Source: Planctomycetota bacterium (GTDB lineage Bacteria; Planctomycetota; Planctomycetia; Planctomycetales; Planctomycetaceae). Taken from it: a stretch of DNA of 64,000 nt. Below are positions 54,085 through 61,013 of the stretch, in pieces; within the stretch, counting starts at the first letter, position 1; each line of letters opens with the position of its first letter. A program made the translations under genes and the position numbers. The notes under the pieces were generated by a model. The model did not search any database. It was not told the DNA's origin and saw nothing but the letters and a program-made list of their open reading frames with translations. The stretch is taken from NCBI GenBank assembly GCA_018242525.1, contig JAFEBS010000056.1, positions 189,202-253,201 on the forward strand. The letters are read 5' to 3'.

Positions 54085-54969
54085 TCAATTCTCGATCGTC
54101 ACCTGGTACAGATCGTGCTTTCCGTCGCGTTCACCAACCATCACCAGTTGCTTTCCGTCCAGGTGCCATTCGGCGAAGTCGTCTCGCTCGTCGTTTTCGG
54201 TGATGCGATGCTGGTGTGAGCCGTCGGCGTGCATGGTGTAGATTTCTGCATTGCCGTCGCGATGGCTGGTAAAAGCAATGCGCTGGCCGTCCGGTGAGAA
54301 CCGCGGGCGGCTGTCCTGCCAGGGATTGTCCGTCAGTCGCTGGACATTGGTACCGTCCGCATTCATCCGGTAGATCTCGAAGTTACCGTCGCGACTGGAC
54401 CCGAAAACGATTGAGCGGCCGTCGTGTGAATAGCTGGGCCAGTTGTTGATCCCGGTCGAATCCGTCAGTGGCCGACGGTCATCGCCATTGAGCGCGGACG
54501 AAAAAATCTGTTGCGTCCCCCGTTCGGCATACGAAAATGCGATCCGCGAGTGATCCGGAGCCAGGGTCGGGCTGCGATAGCCACAAAAACCGGGGCCGGG
54601 CTGGATCTCGTTCAGAACGGTCCCCTGTTTGTCACGCACGACAATACTGATGCTCAAGACACCGCGCAGTTTCAGATGGGCATACGCTTCACCGTCGGCG
54701 GCAATCGTCGGCTCGAATTCGGCGGCGGCGGACATGGAATGCAGGACGTCGCTGGTTCCGTCGGCCAGGACCAGCCGACGCAGTTGGAACAGTGTCGCGT
54801 CGGTAAAGTCGACGTAGACCAGTTCGCGACCTTCGTTGCGAAAGACGGGGCTCGACTTCTGGCGGCCATCGTGCGTCAGACGTACCGGATCGGCCGCAGA
54901 GGTGACGTTGACACCGTATGCAACGATCGACAAAGTCGCCAACAGCAGGAGCCGATTACAGCAGGGCAT
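54085..54969 (-). CDS. Exported TolB-like beta-propeller protein
   Basis: A 294-aa protein with a signal peptide (LLLLATLSIVAYGVNVTSAA) and several WD40-like TolB repeats: ARSIVFGSSRDGNFEIYRMN-type blades (DGRSIVFGSSRDGNFEIY, DGQRIAFTSHRDGNAEIY). TolB proteins form six-bladed propellers in the periplasm. Its start overlaps the end of the upstream DUF1501 gene by 14 bp, so the two are co-transcribed and probably co-translated. Its partner is unknown. Confidence 0.86.
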   Translation of the reverse strand: MPCCNRLLLLATLSIVAYGVNVTSAADPVRLTHDGRQKSSPVFRNEGRELVYVDFTDATLFQLRRLVLADGTSDVLHSMSAAAEFEPTIAADGEAYAHLKLRGVLSISIVVRDKQGTVLNEIQPGPGFCGYRSPTLAPDHSRIAFSYAERGTQQIFSSALNGDDRRPLTDSTGINNWPSYSHDGRSIVFGSSRDGNFEIYRMNADGTNVQRLTDNPWQDSRPRFSPDGQRIAFTSHRDGNAEIYTMHADGSHQHRITENDERDDFAEWHLDGKQLVMVGERDGKHDLYQVTIEN

Positions 54970-56278
54970 CGATCACCCTCCCACCGCTCAACACGTTCAT
55001 TTCAGCGCGGGCTTGAGTGTCAATTCCGGCCAGTTGAGCAATGGTGGTGCCGACCATGAGGGGTGAGACCAAATCACCCAGCGGGGATTCACCCAGTTTG
55101 TCACTGGTTCCGATCACGCGTCCCGGTTGAACACCACCACCCGCCCAGATCGAGAAATAACACGGTGGCCAATGATCGCGGGCCGCGTTCGGAGTGATCT
55201 TCGGCGTCCGTCCGAATTCGCCCATCATCACCACCAGCGTGTCGTTGATCAGGCCGTGATCGTACAGATCGTCCAGCAGGGCGGAAAATGCGCGATCGAG
55301 TGTCGGGCAGTGCTGGTCCTGCAGGAACTCGAAGTTATAGATGTGAGTGTCCCAGCCAAGTTCAAACCCGGGATTGATCGCCTCAGGATGCCGACTGTAA
55401 TTCAACTGAACGTACGGAACCCCGGCCTGCACCAGTCGGCGCGCCAGCAGGCTGCTTTGGCCGAACGTGGTATAGCTGTAACGGGCGCGCGTCTTGTCCG
55501 GCTCACGTGTCAGGTCGAACGCTTGCCGTGCGGCAGGGTCCAGCAGCAGTTCATAACCCGAATTCATCGTGCGGGACCAGTCCAGTTGTTGTTCAGACCG
55601 GCGCGCGGCGGTGTCGAGTTGTGACAGCAACTGCCGACGGTCCTGGATCCGCAGGGGATTCAATTGATCCAGCAGTTGCAGCGAGGAGAGCTTGACTTCA
55701 CCGGAAGCCGAACAGCCAACCAGCACGGGATCATGCGACTGGGACAGCGTTCCACCGCCGTATCCTTCGATCCGTCGACTCGCATCCGCCAGCATACCGC
55801 TGGTGATCGACAGAAACGGAGGCAGGTTGCCGCGGTTGCCACGAGCCTTGGCGACGATCGAACCGAAGTTCGGTTGAACCGGGACCGGAAGTTCTGGAAA
55901 TCCCGTCAAGGCGACGGTGCCGCCATCGGGATGGCCGGGAGCCGTTGTGGCATGCGTGCGGATCAAGGAAAACCGGTCGCTGCGAGCGGCCATCCGGGGC
56001 AATAATTCGGTGAAATGAACGCCGGGTGTCCGCGTCGGGATCACGCCAAACGGCCCCCGGTATTCAGCGGGCGCGTCCGGCTTCGGATCACAAGTGTCCA
56101 GGTGACTGGGGGCTCCCCACAGGAAGACGAAGATCACCGATTTGGCGCGGCCCGAGGGAGCCGCGCTGGCGGCACCGCCCAGCCCCAGTGCCAGCGGAAC
56201 CGAACCGGCCAGTTGCAGGAACGAACGCCGATTGATGCCGGAACAGGTCCGGGCGCGGAACGAACCGATGTCGAGCAT
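54956..56278 (-). CDS. Tat-exported DUF1501 protein
   Basis: A 440-aa protein with a twin-arginine leader (NRRSFLQLAGSVPLALGLGG). The DUF1501 body has SVIFVFLWGAPSHLDTCDPK, the conserved GHPDGGTVALTGFP, GWDTHIYNFEFLQDQHCPTL and VMMGEFGRTPKITPNAARDHW, resembling the alkaline-phosphatase superfamily sulfatase-like fold. GGGAGGA lies 8 bp before the ATG. Its start shares a base with the stop of the GntR gene (TGATG), so the regulator, this protein and the TolB-like protein form one operon; DUF1501 proteins more often pair with DUF1549/DUF1553 proteins. Confidence 0.92.
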   Translation of the reverse strand: MLDIGSFRARTCSGINRRSFLQLAGSVPLALGLGGAASAAPSGRAKSVIFVFLWGAPSHLDTCDPKPDAPAEYRGPFGVIPTRTPGVHFTELLPRMAARSDRFSLIRTHATTAPGHPDGGTVALTGFPELPVPVQPNFGSIVAKARGNRGNLPPFLSITSGMLADASRRIEGYGGGTLSQSHDPVLVGCSASGEVKLSSLQLLDQLNPLRIQDRRQLLSQLDTAARRSEQQLDWSRTMNSGYELLLDPAARQAFDLTREPDKTRARYSYTTFGQSSLLARRLVQAGVPYVQLNYSRHPEAINPGFELGWDTHIYNFEFLQDQHCPTLDRAFSALLDDLYDHGLINDTLVVMMGEFGRTPKITPNAARDHWPPCYFSIWAGGGVQPGRVIGTSDKLGESPLGDLVSPLMVGTTIAQLAGIDTQARAEMNVLSGGRVIDALL

Positions 56279-56964
56279 CAGGGTGTCCTCCCCAGCAGCG
56301 GCAGATCTTCGAGGACACACTGCAGGGCCGAAGCAATATGAGCCGACATCTCGGCTTCAGCCTGCGCCCCGTTGCGACGTTCCAGAGCATCCAGAATCCG
56401 CAGGTGCTCGGCATGCCCCTGGGCCAGACGCTGGGTGCTGCGGGCGACACGCGAGCGGACGAACCGCACGAGATTCTTGTAGCGCTGAATCTCCTGTTGC
56501 AGTTTCCGGTTGCCACACGAGTCGGCAATGACCCGGTGCAATTCCTCGTCAAAGCGACGTTCACCCTGGCCCCAGTCGCTGCTGGCAGGGGGAATCGCGG
56601 CCGCGGCAAGAGTCCGCAAATCGGCCAGTTGGCGCGGCTCGACCTGTTCTACGGCCAGCCGCGCCGCGGAAGCTTCCAGGATGCGGCGGACCTCATACGT
56701 TTCGATGACATCCCGCCGGGACATTTCGACCACCGTCGTCTGACGGTTTCGCTGATTGATCACCAATCCTTCGGATGCCAGCCGCCGCAGAGCTTCGCGG
56801 ACCGGTGTCCGGCTGACATGAAACTGCGACGCCAGGCTGACTTCGTTCAGTTCCTCACCGCCCGAAAACTGGCCGGAAACGAGAGCTTCCACGATCTGTT
56901 GGTGGACCATGTCGCCCAGCGACGCACGGGGAGCAACCCCTTGAAATTCAATGGTTTTTGACAT
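56278..56964 (-). CDS. GntR family transcriptional regulator, FCD subfamily
   Basis: A 228-aa repressor/activator. The N-terminal winged helix-turn-helix reads LASQFHVSRTPVREALRRLA and the helical FCD ligand-binding domain covers about 95-220 (YEVRRILEASAARLAVEQVE, FDEELHRVIADSCGNRKL). FCD regulators often sense carboxylates or sugar acids. The ATG at 56964 has GGAG 9 bp upstream. A candidate operator TGTATACA lies at 57054-57061. It leads the operon with a DUF1501 protein and a TolB-like protein, overlapping the first by one base. Confidence 0.92.
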   Translation of the reverse strand: MSKTIEFQGVAPRASLGDMVHQQIVEALVSGQFSGGEELNEVSLASQFHVSRTPVREALRRLASEGLVINQRNRQTTVVEMSRRDVIETYEVRRILEASAARLAVEQVEPRQLADLRTLAAAAIPPASSDWGQGERRFDEELHRVIADSCGNRKLQQEIQRYKNLVRFVRSRVARSTQRLAQGHAEHLRILDALERRNGAQAEAEMSAHIASALQCVLEDLPLLGRTP

Positions 56965-57053
56965 CCGTCCAGACTCCGAAACATCTGCGTTTGCCAGGCC
57001 CATTTGTTGGGCAGAGCCAGTCCAGTTCGTCACGCCACCGGCCGCTTGTGTAC

Positions 57054-57061
57054 TGTATACA
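57054..57061. promoter_or_regulatory. Candidate GntR/FCD operator
   Basis: TGTATACA is a perfect 8-bp palindrome within GTGTACTGTATACAC, about 90 bp upstream of the GntR start. FCD-type GntR regulators often bind TTGTATACAA-like sites, so autoregulation is likely. Confidence 0.5.
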
Positions 57062-57104
57062 CTTTGAGGCAGCAGTGGCAAGCCCTCTGGCAAAACTCGT
57101 GAAA

Positions 57105-57184
57105 GACGACCACTCGGCGCAGGTCTCCCGACCTCGCCGAAACGGCCGACCGCAGGTCTCCAATTCAAGATGCTTTCACTTCCG
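57105..57184. repeat. Dispersed repeat, copy A
   Basis: An ~80-bp element containing GGCGCAGGTCTCCCGACCT and CGCAGGTCTCC; the part GGCGcAGGT...ACCTCGCC can form a hairpin. It matches copy B at 58758 over its full length in the same orientation and copy C at 59509 in the opposite one. It lies just upstream of the recombinase gene. Confidence 0.85.
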
Positions 57185-57204
57185 TCGTCCGCCGCAATTG
57201 CATC

Positions 57205-57233
57205 TTGACATATCAGTCTTGTTGCGTCACAGT
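57205..57233 (+). promoter_or_regulatory. Candidate promoter of the recombinase/carrier-protein operon
   Basis: TTGACA at 57205-57210 and CACAGT at 57228-57233, 17-bp spacer. The -35 is perfect, the -10 is weak (3 of 6 match). The start codon is at 57263. Confidence 0.4.
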
Positions 57234-57262
57234 GTTTGCAACATTACAAATTGGAGATGCGC

Positions 57263-57985
57263 ATGAAGAAAACACCAGCCGCAGCCGCTCCGTGGGAAAT
57301 CACGGACGACATGTTCCTGAACGAAGACGAGTCCACGAGACTGCTGGCAGACCTGGCGCAGCGTGAGACCGAGGCTGACAGCGAATCACGCTCAACGGCA
57401 GCCGTTGACCGGCTGATCGTGGAACTGTTGTTGTACTCCGGTTTGCGGAATTCGGAACTGTGCCGACTGCGTGTCATGGACACGATCATCGGGCACGGTG
57501 AATCTGCGCTGAAGGTCTGTGGAACACCAAAGCAGGATCGGACGGTGTACGTCCCCCAGGCAACCAGTCGGCTGATCCAACGGTTTGTCGATCAGGTTCG
57601 TCCAGACTGCCTGCCAGCGGGGAGTGATGCCGGCGACTTGCGTCTGCCACTCATCCTGAATGAACGCGGAAACGCCTACGACCGAACGGCGCTCTACCGA
57701 CGCGTTGTTCGCATTCTGACACAGGCCGGCCTGGGGGAACGGGCCAGCGTGCAATTGCTCCGCCACACCCATGGTTTCCTGGCCTACAAACGAACAGGCG
57801 GGAATCTGTTATTTGTCCAACGGCAACTGGGTCACGCTCACCCGATGGTCACAGCGGTGTACGCGCAATTCGTCAATCATCCCCCCGCGGAGCTTGCCGA
57901 ACTTGCGGGTGGCGCTGTCCGTTCGGAACCGCAAAAGGCCGTTCGACAACTGTCAACTCGATCTCGAAAGAAAGGATCTCAATGA
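57263..57985 (+). CDS. Minimal tyrosine recombinase
   Basis: A 240-aa site-specific recombinase with the catalytic domain only; the usual N-terminal core-binding domain is missing. Catalytic residues: Arg62 (SGLRNSEL), Lys90 (before RTVYVP), Arg167 in QLLRHTHG, His191 in QLGHAHP and nucleophile Tyr200 in TAVYAQF. The first His of the HxxR motif is replaced by Gln164. GGAG lies 6 bp before the ATG at 57263. Its stop overlaps the start of a carrier-protein gene by 4 bp (ATGA), so the two are translationally coupled, an unusual pairing. Confidence 0.85.
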   Translation: MKKTPAAAAPWEITDDMFLNEDESTRLLADLAQRETEADSESRSTAAVDRLIVELLLYSGLRNSELCRLRVMDTIIGHGESALKVCGTPKQDRTVYVPQATSRLIQRFVDQVRPDCLPAGSDAGDLRLPLILNERGNAYDRTALYRRVVRILTQAGLGERASVQLLRHTHGFLAYKRTGGNLLFVQRQLGHAHPMVTAVYAQFVNHPPAELAELAGGAVRSEPQKAVRQLSTRSRKKGSQ

Positions 57986-58401
57986 TGTCCCCCAAATACA
58001 ATCGCGAACAGATTCTCGCGGGCGTTCGCGAGGACGTGGCGACCTGCCTGGCCCTGGAAGTGGACGAAGTCACGCCGAAGGCGAATTTCTTCCACGATCT
58101 TGCCGGTGAATCGATCGACATGCTCGACCTGGCTTTCCACAGCGAACGAAGATTCGGCATTCGCTCGCCGTTCCAGCGACTGACCGGGGGAACGGGATGG
58201 CAGTTCGATGAAAGCGGAAAACTGTCTGCGGAATCCTTGCAGTGGCTGCAGACCGAGTTTCCCCGAATCGACTGGCAGGCGAGGCTGGCCAATGTCTCGC
58301 TTCAGTCGGTCAAGGATCTTGTGACGATCGATCTGATTGTCGAATTACTTTACTTCGCTCAATTCGACAATGTGCCACGCGACAAGACCGCGACCGCCTG
58401 A
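57982..58401 (+). CDS. Acyl carrier protein-like protein
   Basis: A 139-aa protein. Residues 8-60 resemble an acyl carrier domain: helix 1 (ILAGVREDVATCLALEVDEV), the phosphopantetheine motif DLAGESIDMLDL with Ser44, and helix 2 (AFHSERRFGI). The remaining 80 residues, including QWLQTEFPRIDW and KDLVTIDLIVELLYF, are longer than in standard ACPs and may be helical. It is translated with the recombinase (4-bp overlap). No fatty-acid or polyketide synthase gene is nearby, so what it would carry is unknown. Confidence 0.75.
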   Translation: MMSPKYNREQILAGVREDVATCLALEVDEVTPKANFFHDLAGESIDMLDLAFHSERRFGIRSPFQRLTGGTGWQFDESGKLSAESLQWLQTEFPRIDWQARLANVSLQSVKDLVTIDLIVELLYFAQFDNVPRDKTATA

Positions 58402-58449
58402 CGAACGAATCGGACAGCGAACAAGGAACGACACCATCAGGGGTCCAGC

Positions 58450-58743
58450 ATGGGTATCGATCTGCTTGACATTTTCTTCCGGATCGAACGCGTGTTCCAG
58501 ATCAAAGTTGACCGCACGAAGTTTTTCACCGAGTGCGTGACTGTTGATGCGGGACGCCGGGGTCGAGATATCCGCTTCGCCGACTTCGTGACGTGGGTCG
58601 AGTCTCAAATCAAAGACCAGAATCCACTCTACGACGGAAATGTCTTCGAAGTCATGAGACGTGAAATCTCCGTCTGCCTGGGCGTTGACGAATCCCAGGT
58701 CACTGCCGATGCACTGCTGGTCCGGGATCTCGGCATGGAATAA
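58450..58743 (+). CDS. Carrier-protein-like ORF reading as a circular permutation or truncated tandem
   Basis: A 97-aa ORF. Its start MGIDLLDIFFRIERVFQIKV aligns with the region after the phosphopantetheine serine in carrier proteins (compare ESIDMLDLAFHSERRFGI), with Gly at the serine position. Its end VFEVMRREISVCLGVDESQV...LLVRDLGME aligns with the region before that serine and stops one residue before it. So the two halves of a carrier domain are in swapped order and no functional serine remains. AGGGG lies 6 bp upstream of the ATG, so it may be expressed. The repeat copy B begins 15 bp after its stop. Confidence 0.6.
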   Translation: MGIDLLDIFFRIERVFQIKVDRTKFFTECVTVDAGRRGRDIRFADFVTWVESQIKDQNPLYDGNVFEVMRREISVCLGVDESQVTADALLVRDLGME

Positions 58744-58757
58744 TGCTGCGAACCGTA

Positions 58758-58837
58758 GACGACCGCTCGGCGCAGGTCTCCCGACCTCGCCGAAACGACT
58801 GACCGCAGGTCTCCATTCAAATGCTTTCCCTTCCGAC
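58758..58837. repeat. Dispersed repeat, copy B
   Basis: Same orientation as copy A and similar throughout, including the tail ATGCTTTC and CTTCCG. It begins just after the permuted carrier-protein ORF. Copies A and B lie 1.65 kb apart, around the recombinase and two carrier-protein genes. Confidence 0.85.
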
Positions 58838-58861
58838 GTTGGGTCGAGGGCACTGCCCTCA

Positions 58862-59396
58862 TTACGGAGTGTCTTTCCAAGCCATAGCGGCAGCTTCCAG
58901 GTACCGTTGGACATCCGGATTGCACACAAATGTCCAACAAGGAAAGGAGGCTTGGTCGCGGAGTGTGGGGTTGGCGCCTCGATCGAGAAGCAGTGCGGCA
59001 GATTCGATGCTTTGCGTACAATGCAGCGGGACGCACATATCAACATCGTATTGATTCACATTGGCACCCGCATCGATCAGAAGTCTGATCATCTCCAGGT
59101 TGTCAGATCTAATTGCAGAGAACAATGCCGTTTCGCCCGTTGACGTCTGATCAACAAGAGCCCCGTTTTCAAGGAGCCATTGAACGGCGCGCAAATCATT
59201 TGCCTCAGCGAATCGCATGAGGGGCGATCTGCCACAGGGATTGATTCGGTTGATGTCGGCTCCGAACTCCGTAATGCAGCAACGAGCCATCCTTCTCCTG
59301 CGGAGAGTTCGGATCGCCGCCCTGACTGAGCCAAGCCCGCACTCCCGCGACATCGCCGGTCTCGACCATCAAGAACAAAGCCGCATTATCCGTCAT
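58862..59396 (-). pseudogene. Broken ankyrin-repeat protein gene
   Basis: The reading frame from the ATG at 59396 (with GGGAGG upstream) encodes NAALFLMVETGDVAGVRAWL and ends an ankyrin-type repeat at KDGSLLHY near 59285. Ankyrin repeats continue in a different frame from about 59275: EFGADINRINPCGRSPLMRF, LRAVQWLLENGALVDQTSTG, LEMIRLLIDAGANVNQY and AALLLDRGANPTLRD, ending at 58862. In an intact gene about 17 residues should separate LLHY from FGADIN, so a small deletion with a frameshift is the likeliest cause. Ankyrin repeats mediate protein binding; the original partner is unknown. Confidence 0.75.
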
Positions 59397-59508
59397 TACC
59401 GACACCCTCCCGAACGGATTTATAAGGCAACCGGGCACATCCGCCGCGGGCTGGTGCATCGTTGGCAGAATCGCGACCGACGAACCCAGTCCGCTCGGCG
59501 TGGAAATC

Positions 59509-59590
59509 GGAGACCTGCGGTCGGCCGTTTCGGCGAGGTCGGGAGACCTGCGCCGAGCTTCGGGAGACCTGCGCCGAGCGTAGTCGTGGG
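59509..59590. repeat. Dispersed repeat, copy C (inverted, with internal duplication)
   Basis: In reverse orientation relative to A and B. The core GGAGACCTGCGG and GGCGAGGTCGGGAGACC are kept, and the end block CGGGAGACCTGCGCCGAGC is duplicated in tandem. It lies between the broken ankyrin gene and the second DUF1501 gene. Confidence 0.8.
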
Positions 59591-59615
59591 GACGCCAGAC
59601 CCGGATTGCTGTCGC

Positions 59616-60959
59616 TTAAACCAAGAGTTCGCGAATCACGCGGCCGTTGTTTGTGACCTTCACCGGGCGGCCTTCGGGCGTATGGAATTCGTGCTCGGGA
59701 TCGATCCCCAGGCAGTGGAACATGGTCGCGGCCAGATCGGCCGGCCCGGTGGTCTCGCCGACCGGCTTTTCGCCGCGGGCATTGGTTTCGCCCACCACGG
59801 TGCCGCCACGCACACCGCCACCACTTAGCAGGATGCAGTTGGACGGGCCCCAATGGTCGCGGCCGGCATCCTTGTTGACGCGCGGTGTTCGACCGAATTC
59901 GCCCATCACCACCAGCAGGGTTCGTTCATTCAGTCCGCGATCGTGCAGATCGCGCACCAGCGTCGTCAACCCCGAGTCCAGGTGCGGCAACAGGTCATTC
60001 TTCAGCACATTGAAGTTGTCGTAATGAGTATCCCAGTTCGTGTGATCAATCGTGACACAGCGAACTCCAGCTTCGACCAGGCGACGCGCCATCAGGCACG
60101 ACTGGCCCAGCGAATGACGTCCATATTCCTGACGCAGCGCATCCGGTTCCGACGCGATGTCAAACGCTGCCTTGGTCTGCGGCGACACCATCAAAGAGAA
60201 GGCATTTTCGCGAAAGGTACTCGTTGACAGCGCGGCCGCATTGGCTTTGGCCTCGCCGGATCGGGTGAAGCGGTCTACCGTGGTCAGCAGTTCGCGCCGG
60301 GAGTCCAGCCGGGACGAATCGACCGTGATCGGGGGCAACAGGTCTGGCACGGAAAAGTCGGGAGCGTTCGGATCGGCCTCGACTACAAACGGTGCGGCGG
60401 TCGGTCCCAGATACGACGGACCACACGAACTGTGCATGCGCGGCAGGCAGACATACGGCGGAACCGAGCCGCGCGGTCCCAGCGTCCTGGAGACGATCGA
60501 ACCCAGCGACGGGTATTGATTGTTCGGCTTCAGATTCGGGTTGAAGCCGGCTCGCGGCGCGTAACCGGTCAACATCCAATGATCCGCCGGGCCATGGTTT
60601 GAATCCGTGTGCGTGAAGTTTCGCAACAGTGCCAGCTTGTCGGCCTGACGAGCCAGCCGGGGAAGGTGCGAACAGATCTCAATCCCCGCGACGTTGGTCG
60701 CGATCGGATCAAAGTCGCCACGGAACTCGATCGGTGCCTGTGGCTTCATATCCAGCGTGTCGATCGTGCTGAGCCCACCCTTCAGAAACAGGATGATCAG
60801 CGACACATTGTCGCGTCCGTTGGCGCTGCCAGATTCGGCTCCGCTCGCCTGCCGCGACAACAACTCGTTCAAGGTCAGGCTGAATCCAGGCGCAGCCGCC
60901 AGCCCGATCCGCAGGGCATTGCGTCGAGACAATCCATCGCAAAAACGTCGGAGCATCAT
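59616..60959 (-). CDS. Tat-exported DUF1501 protein
   Basis: A 447-aa protein with a twin-arginine leader (SRRNALRIGLAAAPGFSLTL). The body has VSLIILFLKGGLSTIDTLDM, DSNHGPADHWMLTGYAPRAG, NWDTHYDNFNVLKNDLLPHL and VMGEFGRTPRVNKDAGRDHW. It is the second gene of an operon after the DUF1549/DUF1553 protein, the usual planctomycete pairing. GAGG lies 5-8 bp before the two alternative ATGs (60959, 60956). A stem-loop of a dispersed hairpin family lies between the two genes. Confidence 0.92.
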   Translation of the reverse strand: MMLRRFCDGLSRRNALRIGLAAAPGFSLTLNELLSRQASGAESGSANGRDNVSLIILFLKGGLSTIDTLDMKPQAPIEFRGDFDPIATNVAGIEICSHLPRLARQADKLALLRNFTHTDSNHGPADHWMLTGYAPRAGFNPNLKPNNQYPSLGSIVSRTLGPRGSVPPYVCLPRMHSSCGPSYLGPTAAPFVVEADPNAPDFSVPDLLPPITVDSSRLDSRRELLTTVDRFTRSGEAKANAAALSTSTFRENAFSLMVSPQTKAAFDIASEPDALRQEYGRHSLGQSCLMARRLVEAGVRCVTIDHTNWDTHYDNFNVLKNDLLPHLDSGLTTLVRDLHDRGLNERTLLVVMGEFGRTPRVNKDAGRDHWGPSNCILLSGGGVRGGTVVGETNARGEKPVGETTGPADLAATMFHCLGIDPEHEFHTPEGRPVKVTNNGRVIRELLV

Positions 60960-60983
60960 GTCACCTCGTCTTGCCACAACCGC

Positions 60984-61013
60984 TAACAGCCCGTGGAAAA
61001 AGGGGGCTGCTAA
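60984..61013. repeat. Dispersed hairpin, copy 2
   Basis: The sequence CAGCCCGTGGAAAAAGGG and onward matches 42128-42153 over 25 bp. The arms CAGCCC and GGGCTG pair; outer pairs are imperfect. It overlaps the stop codon of the DUF1549/DUF1553 gene. Confidence 0.75.
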
